A stretch of 64,000 nucleotides of DNA from Segatella buccae ATCC 33574 (GTDB lineage Bacteria; Bacteroidota; Bacteroidia; Bacteroidales; Bacteroidaceae). The DNA lies in NCBI RefSeq assembly GCF_000184945.1, contig NZ_GL586311.1, positions 2,479,323 through 2,543,322 of the forward strand, in the 5' to 3' direction. How positions within the stretch are numbered: the first letter of the stretch is position 1; each line of letters begins with the position of its first letter. The notes beneath the pieces were generated by a model that saw only the letters and a list, made by a program, of their open reading frames with translations, was not told where the DNA came from and did no database searches. The position numbers and the translations under genes were made by a program. Positions 1-7,829 of this stretch are shown here, piece after piece.

Positions 1-1
1 G

Positions 2-1012
2 GGCAAATTCCGCATGAGAGCTTTGCAGATAGGTGAAGAGACGGCTTTGGCGCACATCATCCGCATGGTGCAGGAGGCACAAAGTTCGAAAGCTCCTGTG
101 CAGCGGTTGGTGGACAAAGCAGCACTGGTGTTCGTGCCCGTGGTGGGCAGCATCGCCCTCATCACGTTTCTCGCATGGTGGCTCGCGGGTGGCAATGCCT
201 ATCTGCCACAGGCCGTCATGAGTGCAGTGGCCGTGCTGGTGATAGCCTGCCCCTGCGCCATGGGACTGGCCACGCCCACGGCACTCATGGTGGGCATAGG
301 CAAAGCGGCTGAACGGCAGGTGCTCATCAAAGACGCTTCGGCTCTGGAGCGGCTGCGCAAGGTAGATGCCGTGGTGATTGACAAGACGGGCACGCTCACG
401 CTGCCCAACCGGAGTGTCGACTTCACCAAGTCGGACGACCTACCGCCGGAACAGCGCGAAACGCTCAAACCATACGCCCGGGAGGCGATGGAGGAGTTGC
501 AGAAAAAGGGAATAGAGATATACATGATGAGTGGCGACAAGGAAGAGGCCGCCCGCTACTGGGCCGACAAAGCCGGCATCAGGCACTATAGAAGCCAAGT
601 GCTGCCGCAGGACAAAGAGAATATGGTGAAACGCCTTCAGGCCGAAGGCAAGACGGTGGCAATGGTGGGCGACGGCATCAACGACACACAGGCGTTGGCA
701 CTGGCCGACGTGGGCATGGCCATAGGGCGCGGCACCGATGTGGCCATGGACGTGGCACAGGTGACACTCATGGGCGACGACCTGCGGAGCATACCCGAAG
801 CTGTGACGCTGAGCAGAAAAACAGTGCGAATGATATGGGAAAACCTCTTCTGGGCTTTCGTCTACAATATTGTCTGCATCCCCTTGGCAGCCGGAATCCT
901 CCGCCTCTTCGGCATCGACTTCCAGATTACACCGATGTGGGCCTCGGCCCTAATGGCCTTCTCGAGCGTGTCGGTGGTGCTCAACTCGCTCAGGCTCAGG
1001 CTGACGCACTAA
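2..1012 (+). CDS. copA: Copper-type P1B ATPase, C-terminal part (5' end outside window)
   Basis: Heavy-metal P-type ATPase that would pump Cu(I) or a similar ion across the inner membrane. The frame is open from base 2, so the gene begins before the window; the first ATG at 14 is internal. Visible are the actuator-to-membrane segment, the membrane CPC metal site (ACPCAMG), the phosphorylation motif DKTGTLT at 380-400, the hinge GDGIND and the last two membrane helices. Only 52 residues separate the phosphorylated Asp (380) from the Asp of the SGDK motif (536). Classic CopA proteins have well over 100 there, including an N-domain with an HP dipeptide, and none is seen here. The 3' end overlaps the convergent gene by 4 bases. 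The family call is firm; the metal is inferred from CPC. Confidence 0.9.
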   Translation, partial: GKFRMRALQIGEETALAHIIRMVQEAQSSKAPVQRLVDKAALVFVPVVGSIALITFLAWWLAGGNAYLPQAVMSAVAVLVIACPCAMGLATPTALMVGIGKAAERQVLIKDASALERLRKVDAVVIDKTGTLTLPNRSVDFTKSDDLPPEQRETLKPYAREAMEELQKKGIEIYMMSGDKEEAARYWADKAGIRHYRSQVLPQDKENMVKRLQAEGKTVAMVGDGINDTQALALADVGMAIGRGTDVAMDVAQVTLMGDDLRSIPEAVTLSRKTVRMIWENLFWAFVYNIVCIPLAAGILRLFGIDFQITPMWASALMAFSSVSVVLNSLRLRLTH

Positions 1013-1875
1013 GGTTGGGGCACGGGATAGTCGTATTGGCCAAAGTACCGGGGCGTGTGGTTGTCGTTATACCACACGCCTTCTACGTTGAGCCCAAGGG
1101 AGAATGACTTATTCACATGATATATAACGCCCGCTCCCACGACATTGGCACCGGGCACCCCCATGCCGCCAATGCCCATAAGGCCCATGCCGCCGAGCCA
1201 ATAGGCGGCCACGGGAGAGCAGCCATAGCCGTAGCGGTCATAACCATAACAGCCGGGACGGTCGTAATAATAGTGCCCGTAATTGTCTGCCAGTGAGAGC
1301 TGTCCGTAGGCGTAGGCCTCCCAATGGTCGTTGAACCGATAGCCAAGCATGGCGTACAGACCGACATCGCGATAGGAATCGCTGCCCCAGAAGGTGTTGT
1401 TGAAATAACCACCGCCGGCCAGCCACAACTTGCCGTCTTTGGTGAGGGGCGAGAGATAGGCGGCGCTGATGGTCTGGGCGAAGCCTCCCCGATGGGGTGC
1501 ATACTTGCCGAAAGTGGCAAAGGCCGAGAGGCCTACCGAGACATTGAGCCCCCGATGCAGTCCCCATCCGTAGGTTTGGATGGATTCCAGCACCGGAATT
1601 GTGGCAGCAGAAGAGCCCGGATGCACCGTTTCCAGGGCCGACGACCGCTCCCCAACCTGTGCTACTGCCGACAGCGGAGCGGAGACCCGCCCATCCATCT
1701 TCACCGGTTTGCCGCCATACACGGTGGGGTCGCCATTCACAAAGAGGGTGTCGCCCGGCAGAATCCACTCCTCACGCGGGTCGTCGGGACTGTGGAGCGG
1801 GCCACGGCCCACACGCTGCGCCTGCAAAGGCAGGCACAAGACAGCCGTCATCAATATGCATGAAAACTTCTTCAT
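1009..1875 (-). CDS. Exported protein, probably outer-membrane barrel-like, unknown function
   Basis: 288 residues. I chose the start at 1875 because it gives a clean signal peptide (MKK, hydrophobic core, cleavage near LQAQ); an open frame runs 24 codons further upstream but adds nothing signal-like. The middle of the protein alternates aromatic and polar residues in strand-like segments, with a Tyr/Gly-rich stretch (YYYDRPGCYGYDRYGYG) and a Gly/Met-rich turn (GGMGLMGIGGMG). This suits a small outer-membrane beta-barrel or surface protein, but I do not recognise the family. It converges on the copper ATPase gene and is divergent from the gene at 2002. Confidence 0.6.
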   Translation of the reverse strand: MKKFSCILMTAVLCLPLQAQRVGRGPLHSPDDPREEWILPGDTLFVNGDPTVYGGKPVKMDGRVSAPLSAVAQVGERSSALETVHPGSSAATIPVLESIQTYGWGLHRGLNVSVGLSAFATFGKYAPHRGGFAQTISAAYLSPLTKDGKLWLAGGGYFNNTFWGSDSYRDVGLYAMLGYRFNDHWEAYAYGQLSLADNYGHYYYDRPGCYGYDRYGYGCSPVAAYWLGGMGLMGIGGMGVPGANVVGAGVIYHVNKSFSLGLNVEGVWYNDNHTPRYFGQYDYPVPQP

Positions 1876-1880
1876 GTGTG

Positions 1881-1911
1881 CAAATTTAAACAAATTGATG
1901 TGAAAGCCAAG
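1881..1911 (-). promoter_or_regulatory. Possible promoter of the 1009-1875 gene
   Basis: On the minus strand a TAAATTTG -7 box (1881-1888) lies 19 bases from a CTTG -33-like box (1908-1911). The predicted transcript start falls almost on the chosen ATG at 1875, so the mRNA would be leaderless or the match is accidental. Confidence 0.3.
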
Positions 1912-1939
1912 AACATCGGAATTAAAAAAACTGAATTTC

Positions 1940-1971
1940 TTTGGCATCTTAACCTTTTTATATTACTTTTG
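1940..1971 (+). promoter_or_regulatory. Bacteroidetes promoter of the 2002 gene
   Basis: TTTG (1940-1943), 20-base spacer, TACTTTTG (1964-1971): a full match to the Bacteroidetes -33/-7 consensus, 30 bases before the start codon. Confidence 0.8.
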
Positions 1972-2001
1972 CCGTGATTTAAACAAAAAGATTCGAAGTT
2001 T

Positions 2002-2574
2002 ATGAAGAAGATTTTGATTTTTTCGCTGATGGCTTTCGGAATGTTTGCAACACCCGTTTTGGCCCAAAACCGAACCCAAAAAGCCAAGACCACCGTGGCA
2101 GGAAAGGCCCGCAAGTTTTGGGACAATGCCAAGAAATCGGTGCAGTCTACCACCGAGCAAATCAAAGACGAACTGGGCATAGACAACACCGACCACGATG
2201 CATTGCGCCGAAAATACATGCCCATCTACACCGACAACCTCTATAAAGGAGGCGATGCCAACCAACTGATTCAGGCCTGCCGGGAGATATTCTACCAGAA
2301 ATATCCCAGCAGCTACATCCAGACATCGGTCATTCCGCAGGACACGTGGAAGAGCGAACCGGTGAAGGAACATGGCAGCATTGTGGGCTATCTGCAATCG
2401 ATGTATTGCTATGTGCTGGCCAAAGACGGCAACGACGGATATATCAATGCCGAATTTACCTTCCAACGCTACAAGCGCGTGGGCGAAGCCTACGAACATG
2501 TGGAGGGCAAGTGGCCGGGAATGACCCGGGTGGACATCCTCACACCCGAGATTTACGACAAAATCAAGGACTAA
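2002..2574 (+). CDS. Small exported protein of unknown function
   Basis: 190 residues with an N-terminal signal peptide (MKKILIFSLMAFGMFATPVLAQ, read at residues 1-22). The mature part begins with a Lys-rich helical stretch and continues as an alpha/beta domain with conserved-looking aromatic residues. I recognise no family or catalytic motif. The promoter at 1940-1971 serves it. The TPR gene follows after 57 bases on the same strand without a visible terminator, so the two may be cotranscribed. Location is inferred to be periplasm or outer membrane. Confidence 0.7.
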   Translation: MKKILIFSLMAFGMFATPVLAQNRTQKAKTTVAGKARKFWDNAKKSVQSTTEQIKDELGIDNTDHDALRRKYMPIYTDNLYKGGDANQLIQACREIFYQKYPSSYIQTSVIPQDTWKSEPVKEHGSIVGYLQSMYCYVLAKDGNDGYINAEFTFQRYKRVGEAYEHVEGKWPGMTRVDILTPEIYDKIKD

Positions 2575-2631
2575 AATAAGGTAAGGGGACATCTGACTAT
2601 CTACAACCACCCCATAGAAACACATACGACA

Positions 2632-3582
2632 ATGGGATTTTTCAAGAAACTGTTTGGCGGCCGCGTGGACTCGCCCGAGGACGACCGAAAGGAGCAGGAG
2701 ACGCGCAACTTCGACATGCTGAAATACGATGGCGTGAAAGCCATGCACATGGGCGAGACGGACTATGCTGTGAAATGCTTCAACCGGGCTTTGGAGATGC
2801 GCGAAGACTTGGAGGTGCGTGACTATCTCTCGCAGACGCTCATACGCACCGGCGAACTGCTGCCGGCCTACGAGCAGTTGCAGAAACTGGCCGAGGCCGA
2901 GCCCGACAACAAACAGATATTCGTGCGCATGGCCGATGTGGCCTACATGATGGAAGACTATCGGGCGATGGCCGATGCCTGCGAAAAGGCCATGCTCATC
3001 GACCGCAACGACCCACAGGTGCTCAATTTCTATGCCCGCGCAAGCATCGGACTGGGCGACACGGTGAATGCCATTGCCATGCTCACCAAAGCCATCATCA
3101 CCTGTGAGCATCGGATGGATGGAGAAGACGAGAACACCAGGCGAGAAGCTTTGGCCACTGCTTTCAGTTCACGCCTGCTAAGAGGCGAAACGCTCTTGAA
3201 AACAGGCGATTGCGACGGGGCCGACGAGGATGCCGAATGGGCTGTCAACCACACCGAAGGCAATGAAGACGCACTGCTGCTCAAGGCACGTGTGGAGGCC
3301 GGGAAAGGAGCAAGCGACAGTGCCATTGCCTATTATAATAAGGTGATAGAAGCCAACCCCTTTTGTGTGGCAGCCTTCCAAGAGCGAGGAGACATCTATC
3401 TGGCCAAGGGAGACAAGGAACTGGCCGAGGCCGACAGAAAGCAGGTGCTTGAGCTTTCGTCGGAAACAGACGGGAATACAGCCGGCCAACATGCGCCGGA
3501 AGAGGGGAAAGGCATACAGCAACAAGTGGAGAAAGCCTACCGTTCCATCGACCCTTACGGCATAGGCGGACTGGAAAAATAG
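2632..3582 (+). CDS. TPR-repeat protein
   Basis: 316 residues, no signal peptide, so probably cytoplasmic. Helix-turn-helix tetratricopeptide repeats run through most of the protein (for example the YDGVKAMHMGETDYAVKCFN and later AYYNKVIEANPF segments), followed by a polar tail rich in Glu/Gln. TPR arrays mediate protein-protein contacts; no enzyme domain is attached. A basic, Gly-rich start (MGFFKKLFGG) may touch the membrane surface, but this is a guess. Possibly cotranscribed with the exported protein upstream. Confidence 0.75.
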   Translation: MGFFKKLFGGRVDSPEDDRKEQETRNFDMLKYDGVKAMHMGETDYAVKCFNRALEMREDLEVRDYLSQTLIRTGELLPAYEQLQKLAEAEPDNKQIFVRMADVAYMMEDYRAMADACEKAMLIDRNDPQVLNFYARASIGLGDTVNAIAMLTKAIITCEHRMDGEDENTRREALATAFSSRLLRGETLLKTGDCDGADEDAEWAVNHTEGNEDALLLKARVEAGKGASDSAIAYYNKVIEANPFCVAAFQERGDIYLAKGDKELAEADRKQVLELSSETDGNTAGQHAPEEGKGIQQQVEKAYRSIDPYGIGGLEK

Positions 3583-3644
3583 CCACCTGAATACAGGAAA
3601 ACTCCCCTAATCGATAGTTTTCGGGCAATTTTTCTGTCATTTTA

Positions 3645-3676
3645 TTTGCGAGAATGAAATAAAAATCATACTTTTG
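3645..3676 (+). promoter_or_regulatory. Promoter of the aromatic amino-acid operon
   Basis: TTTG (3645-3648), 20-base spacer, TACTTTTG (3669-3676). Transcription should start near 3683, about 25 bases before the leader peptide ATG at 3709 and 186 bases before pheA. Confidence 0.85.
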
Positions 3677-3708
3677 CATTTGAAAACAGAATAAAAAACA
3701 AGTAAGCA

Positions 3709-3783
3709 ATGAGATCATACGCTGCTTTTTACTATTTTTACTTTTACTTTGCAAGAAATTGTGAAGCGGGAAGTTGCGTATAG
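3709..3783 (+). CDS. Phe/Tyr leader peptide of the pheA operon attenuator (24 aa)
   Basis: Translation from 3709 reads MRSYAAFYYFYFYF then ARNCEAGSCV and stops at 3781-3783. Nine of the first fourteen residues are Phe or Tyr, including an unbroken run FYYFYFYF (codons 3727-3750). The position, downstream of a good promoter and upstream of a terminator and pheA, is that of amino-acid leader peptides such as E. coli pheL. Shortage of charged tRNA-Phe or tRNA-Tyr would stall the ribosome in the run. It differs from pheL in mixing Tyr with Phe, as fits an operon making both. Too short for ordinary gene calling. Confidence 0.85.
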   Translation: MRSYAAFYYFYFYFARNCEAGSCV

Positions 3784-3830
3784 ATTTCAACTTATGGCAA
3801 GTGTATAAGAAATAACGAAACGGTCCCGCT
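3765..3830 (+). promoter_or_regulatory. Antiterminator pairing of the aromatic attenuator
   Basis: AGCGGGA at 3765-3771, inside the 3' part of the leader peptide frame, is perfectly complementary to TCCCGCT at 3824-3830, which is most of the upper 5' arm of the terminator. The two pairings are mutually exclusive. A ribosome stalled in the aromatic run (3727-3750) leaves 3765-3771 free to pair, so transcription continues; a ribosome reaching the stop codon at 3781 covers it and lets the terminator form. The pairing is seen; the mechanism is inferred. Confidence 0.7.
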
Positions 3831-3853
3831 CTGTATGGAGCAGGACCGTTTTT
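3818..3853 (+). terminator. Intrinsic terminator of the pheA leader (attenuator)
   Basis: The stem pairs AAACGGTCC with GGACCGTTT, then (past a 1x1 mismatch) GCTC with GAGC, closing a TGTATG loop. It ends in five Ts (3849-3853). It sits between the leader peptide stop and the pheA start at 3869, so it can only act as a conditional terminator for this operon. Confidence 0.85.
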
Positions 3854-3868
3854 CGTAATGGCAGAAAT

Positions 3869-4702
3869 ATGAAAAGAATAGCTATACAAGGAGAACCGGG
3901 GTCGTTTCACGACATTGCCGCGCACGAACACTTCGCCGGCGAACAGATACAACTCATCTGCTGCGCCACCTTTGAAGAGGTGTTTGAGAACATCCGGCTC
4001 GACCCTACGGTGATCGGACTGGTGGCCATCGAGAATACCATCGCCGGTTCGCTGCTCCACAACTACGAACTGCTGCGAGAGAGCAATGCCACGGTGGTGG
4101 GCGAGCACAAGCTACACATCAAACACTCGGTGTGCTGCCTGCCCGATGACGACTGGGACACGCTGCAAGAGATACACTCCCACCCTGTGGCCTTGGCACA
4201 GTGCCGCCGTTTCTTGGGCGAGCATCCCGACCTGAAAGCCGTAGAGGCGGAAGACACTGCCGGGGCGGCCGAATATATCGCCAGACACAAAATGCACGGA
4301 TGGGCAGCCATCTGCTCCTCCCATGCGGCTCAGACTTACGGCATGAAGGTGCTTCAGGAAGATATTCACGACAACAAGCACAACTTCACACGCTTTCTCG
4401 TGGTGTCGGATACACGCAAAGCCGACTTTCTCAGGCCGCTCGAACACAGCAACAAATCGAGTATTGTGTTCAGTTTGCCTCATGAGGAAGGCAGCTTGAG
4501 CAAGGTGCTCACCATCATGAGCTTCTACGACATCAACCTGACGAAGATTCAATCGCTGCCCATCATCGGGCGTGAATGGGAATATCTCTTCTACGTGGAT
4601 GTCACTTACGACAACCTCACCCGCTACCGCCAGTCGATAGACGCCATCACACCGCTTGTCAAAAACATCAAAATCTTGGGAGAATATGAAGCCAGCAAAT
4701 AG
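3869..4702 (+). CDS. pheA: Prephenate dehydratase
   Basis: Converts prephenate to phenylpyruvate, the committed step to phenylalanine, in the cytoplasm. 277 residues: a periplasmic-binding-like catalytic domain with the signature TRF at residues 174-176, then an ACT domain (about 195-275). The ACT domain has EGSLSKVL where others have GALxxxL, and Q228-S-L-P where many prephenate dehydratases carry the Phe-binding ESRP motif, so allosteric control by Phe may be weak or different. There is no fused chorismate mutase; that activity sits on the gene at 5907. First gene after the attenuator; its 3' end overlaps the aminotransferase start by 17 bases. Confidence 0.95.
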   Translation: MKRIAIQGEPGSFHDIAAHEHFAGEQIQLICCATFEEVFENIRLDPTVIGLVAIENTIAGSLLHNYELLRESNATVVGEHKLHIKHSVCCLPDDDWDTLQEIHSHPVALAQCRRFLGEHPDLKAVEAEDTAGAAEYIARHKMHGWAAICSSHAAQTYGMKVLQEDIHDNKHNFTRFLVVSDTRKADFLRPLEHSNKSSIVFSLPHEEGSLSKVLTIMSFYDINLTKIQSLPIIGREWEYLFYVDVTYDNLTRYRQSIDAITPLVKNIKILGEYEASK

Positions 4703-5870
4703 AGTAAACGAAATACAGGAATACTACTTCAGCCGCAAACTGAAGGAAGTGGGCAAGCTCAACGCCGAGGGACGGGACATTATCAGTCTGGCCATAGGCA
4801 GCCCCGACATGCCCCCTTCGCAACAAACGATAGACAAGCTATGCGAGGTGGCCCGCGACATCAAAGCCCACGGGTATCAGCCCACAGTGGGCATACCCGA
4901 GCTGCGCAAGGCTATGGCCGACTTTTATGGGCGAGTGTACGGTGTCGATGTGGACTGGGCGACGGAAGTGCAACCCCTCATCGGTTCAAAGGAAGGAATA
5001 CTCCACGTGACACTGGCATTCTGCAATCCCGGCGATGAAGTGCTCATCCCCAATCCGGGCTACCCCACCTACACGGCTGTCAACAAACTGTTGGGCACCA
5101 AAATCACCTATTATAATCTGCGAGAAGACAACGGATGGCAGCCCGACTTCGACGAACTGGAACGCTTGGACTTGAGCCGCGTGAAACTGCTGTGGACCAA
5201 CTATCCCAACATGCCCACCGGCGGCAATGCCCGTATGGAGACCTACGAACGACTGGTGGATTTTGCCCGCCGTCACGACATCGTGGTGGTCAACGACAAC
5301 CCCTACTCGCTCATCCTCAACGAGCAGCCGATGAGCATTCTACAAGTACCCGGGGCCAAAGATGTGTGCATCGAATTCAACTCCATGTCAAAGTCGCACA
5401 ACATGCCGGGGTGGCGCGTGGCAATGGCTGTCTCCAACCCGACATTCATCTCATGGATACTCAAAGTGAAGAGCAACATAGACAACGGTTCGTTCCGTGG
5501 CATACAGTTGGCTGCCGCCGAAGCCTTCAACACCAACGGCGAAGCATGGCACCGCGAAAACAACATCACTAACTACCGGCGGCGCAGAAATCTCGCCGAA
5601 CAGATCATGACGGCACTACACTGCACATTCGACCCTACGCAGGTGGGCATGTTCCTTTGGGGAAAGATTCCCAACCGATACCACGATGTGGAAGAACTCA
5701 CCGAACGCGTGCTCCACGAGGCCCGCGTATTTATCACGCCCGGCTTCATCTTCGGCTCCAACGGCAGCCGCTACATCCGCATTTCGCTTTGCGCCAAAGA
5801 CGACAAGATGCGTGAAGCACTGGAGCGTGTAAAGCTATTCGCTGCGGGCAACGACTTGGACAAAGCATAA
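4686..5870 (+). CDS. PLP-dependent class I/II aminotransferase (probable aromatic aminotransferase)
   Basis: 394 residues from the start at 4686, which is preceded by GGGAGAAT; an upstream ATG at 4656 lies deeper in pheA and adds a non-conserved stretch. Fold type I aminotransferase signatures are present: NPGYPTY, the NYPNMPTGG segment, VVNDNPYS, the PLP lysine at about residue 236 in SMSKSHNMPG, and a C-terminal Arg region (RYIRIS). Placed between pheA and the DAHP synthase and translationally overlapping pheA, it most likely transaminates phenylpyruvate and 4-hydroxyphenylpyruvate to Phe and Tyr. The family also contains LL-diaminopimelate and alanine aminotransferases, so substrate is inferred from context. 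Confidence 0.85.
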   Translation: MKPANRVNEIQEYYFSRKLKEVGKLNAEGRDIISLAIGSPDMPPSQQTIDKLCEVARDIKAHGYQPTVGIPELRKAMADFYGRVYGVDVDWATEVQPLIGSKEGILHVTLAFCNPGDEVLIPNPGYPTYTAVNKLLGTKITYYNLREDNGWQPDFDELERLDLSRVKLLWTNYPNMPTGGNARMETYERLVDFARRHDIVVVNDNPYSLILNEQPMSILQVPGAKDVCIEFNSMSKSHNMPGWRVAMAVSNPTFISWILKVKSNIDNGSFRGIQLAAAEAFNTNGEAWHRENNITNYRRRRNLAEQIMTALHCTFDPTQVGMFLWGKIPNRYHDVEELTERVLHEARVFITPGFIFGSNGSRYIRISLCAKDDKMREALERVKLFAAGNDLDKA

Positions 5871-5906
5871 AACCATCGTAAACCAAGAAACAAAAATACA
5901 ACGATT

Positions 5907-6974
5907 ATGGAACTGGAATTAGAACCATTGAACTTGCCGAGTGACAACAAGCGACCATCGTGCGTCATCGCAGGGCCTTGTTCGGCCGAGACCGAAGAGC
6001 AAGTGTTAAAAACCGCCAAGGAACTGGCCGCCAAAGGCTGTCACATTTTCCGTGCCGGCGTATGGAAACCCCGCACCAAACCCGGTGGTTTCGAGGGCAA
6101 TGGCGAGACTGCCTTGCCGTGGATGAAACGAGTGAAGGAGGAGACCGGTATGCTCACCGCCACCGAAGTGGCTACGCCCGAGCATGTGGAACTGGCCTTG
6201 AAATACGGCATAGATGTGCTGTGGGTGGGAGCCCGCACTTCTGCCAATCCCTTTGCCATGCAGGCTTTGGCCGACTCGTTGCAGGGAGTAGACGTTCCCA
6301 TGCTGGTGAAAAACCCCGTCAACCCCGATCTCGAACTGTGGATCGGAGCCTTGCAACGACTCAACCAAGCAGGCATCAAGCGTCTTGGAGCCATACACCG
6401 CGGCTTCTCAAGCTATGATAAGAAGATATACCGTAACCTGCCTATGTGGCAAATACCCATCGAACTGCGCCGCCGCATCACCGACCTGCCCATCATCTGC
6501 GACCCGAGCCATATCGGCGGGCGACGCGACCTCATTGCCCCACTCTGCCAACAAGCGATGGATCTCGGCTTCGATGGACTCATTGTGGAGAGCCACTGCT
6601 CCCCCGACGAGGCTTGGAGCGATGCCAAACAGCAGGTGACACCGGACATATTAGACTACATTCTCTCGCTGCTCGTGGTGCGTGACGAGCACACCACCAC
6701 TGAGGGCATACGCCAACTACGGGCCCAGATAGACGAACTCGATAACCAGCTCATGGATTTGTTGGCCAAACGAATGCGTGTTTGCCGTGAAATAGGCACC
6801 TACAAGAAAGAGCACAACATGACTGTGCTACAGGCCAACCGCTATAGTGAGATTCTCGAAAAACGCGGTGCGCAGGCCAGTTTGTGCGGTATGTCACCCG
6901 AATTCGCCGCCCAAGTGTTTGAGCATATCCACGAAGAGAGTGTCCGCCAACAGTTGGAAATCGTCAACAGATAA
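5907..6974 (+). CDS. DAHP synthase - chorismate mutase fusion
   Basis: 355 residues with two domains. Residues about 15-255 are a type I-beta DAHP synthase (IAGPCSAE, the KPRTKPGGF substrate loop, KNPVNPD, HRGFSS, CDPSHIGG), condensing PEP and erythrose 4-phosphate. Residues about 262-355 are an AroQ-type chorismate mutase (LRAQIDELDNQLMDLLAKRM, then the IGTYKKEHN helix), turning chorismate into prephenate. First and late steps of Phe/Tyr synthesis are thus joined. In such fusions the mutase part often acts as the allosteric sensor for prephenate. Located 36 bases after the aminotransferase in the same operon. Confidence 0.93.
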   Translation: MELELEPLNLPSDNKRPSCVIAGPCSAETEEQVLKTAKELAAKGCHIFRAGVWKPRTKPGGFEGNGETALPWMKRVKEETGMLTATEVATPEHVELALKYGIDVLWVGARTSANPFAMQALADSLQGVDVPMLVKNPVNPDLELWIGALQRLNQAGIKRLGAIHRGFSSYDKKIYRNLPMWQIPIELRRRITDLPIICDPSHIGGRRDLIAPLCQQAMDLGFDGLIVESHCSPDEAWSDAKQQVTPDILDYILSLLVVRDEHTTTEGIRQLRAQIDELDNQLMDLLAKRMRVCREIGTYKKEHNMTVLQANRYSEILEKRGAQASLCGMSPEFAAQVFEHIHEESVRQQLEIVNR

Positions 6975-7043
6975 TTTGTTAAAAGGATTGCAGAGCCCGA
7001 CCACGGCTTATGCCCAACGCAGCCCTGCAAGACATTAAGGCTT

Positions 7044-7829
7044 ATGAAAATACTAATCATGGGAGCAGGGAAGATGGGCTCGTTTTTCATCGACCTGCTC
7101 AGTTTCGACCACGAGGTGGCCGTCTATGAAAAAGATGCGAAGCGCATGCGTTTCACCTACAACTGCTATCGCTTCCAACAGCTCAACGAGGTGCGGGAGT
7201 TCCGTCCAGAATTGGTCATCAACGCTGTCACGGTGAAATACACCATTCCGGCTTTCAAGGAGGTGATACCCTATCTGCCGGAAGATTGCATCATCAGCGA
7301 CATAGCCTCCGTGAAGACCGGATTGAAGGAATTTTACGAACAAAGCGGCCGCCCCTACGTGAGCACTCACCCGATGTTCGGACCGACGTTTGCCAACCTC
7401 AACCAACTGAGCGAAGAAAACGCCATCATCATCAGCGAGGGTGACTACATGGGGCGCATCTTCTTCAAGGACCTCTACCAACGGATCGGACTCAACATCT
7501 ACGAATATACCTTCAAGGAACATGACGAGACAGTAGCCTACTCGCTGAGCATTCCCTTCGTGTCTACCTTTGTGTTCGCCGCCGTGATGAAGCACCAAGA
7601 CGCTCCGGGCACCACATTCAAACGACACATGCGCATAGCCAAAGGCGTGCTCAACGAAGACGACTATCTCTTGCAGGAGATTCTGTTCAACCCCTACACT
7701 CACGACCAAGTATCACAGATACGCACCGAACTCAAGGAGCTGCTCACGATAATCGACAAGAAAGACGCTCCGGGCATGAAAGCCTACCTTGCCAAGATTC
7801 GCCGGCACGTAAAAGAAGACATCGCCTGA
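7044..7829 (+). CDS. tyrA: Prephenate dehydrogenase
   Basis: Oxidative decarboxylation of prephenate to 4-hydroxyphenylpyruvate, the tyrosine branch. 261 residues. A Rossmann nucleotide loop GAGKMG is at residues 7-12, with an acidic residue near the end of beta-2 (VYEKD) suggesting NAD. Further signatures are SDIASVK and the THPMFGPT substrate loop with its His. No ACT domain follows, so end-product control must come from elsewhere, for example the operon attenuator. It ends on the base where the next start codon begins. Confidence 0.9.
   Translation: MKILIMGAGKMGSFFIDLLSFDHEVAVYEKDAKRMRFTYNCYRFQQLNEVREFRPELVINAVTVKYTIPAFKEVIPYLPEDCIISDIASVKTGLKEFYEQSGRPYVSTHPMFGPTFANLNQLSEENAIIISEGDYMGRIFFKDLYQRIGLNIYEYTFKEHDETVAYSLSIPFVSTFVFAAVMKHQDAPGTTFKRHMRIAKGVLNEDDYLLQEILFNPYTHDQVSQIRTELKELLTIIDKKDAPGMKAYLAKIRRHVKEDIA

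Noticed and set aside
1324..1863. 179-codon plus-strand frame opposite the exported protein at 1009-1875
   Set aside because: The minus-strand gene has a signal peptide and strand-like composition; this frame has neither.
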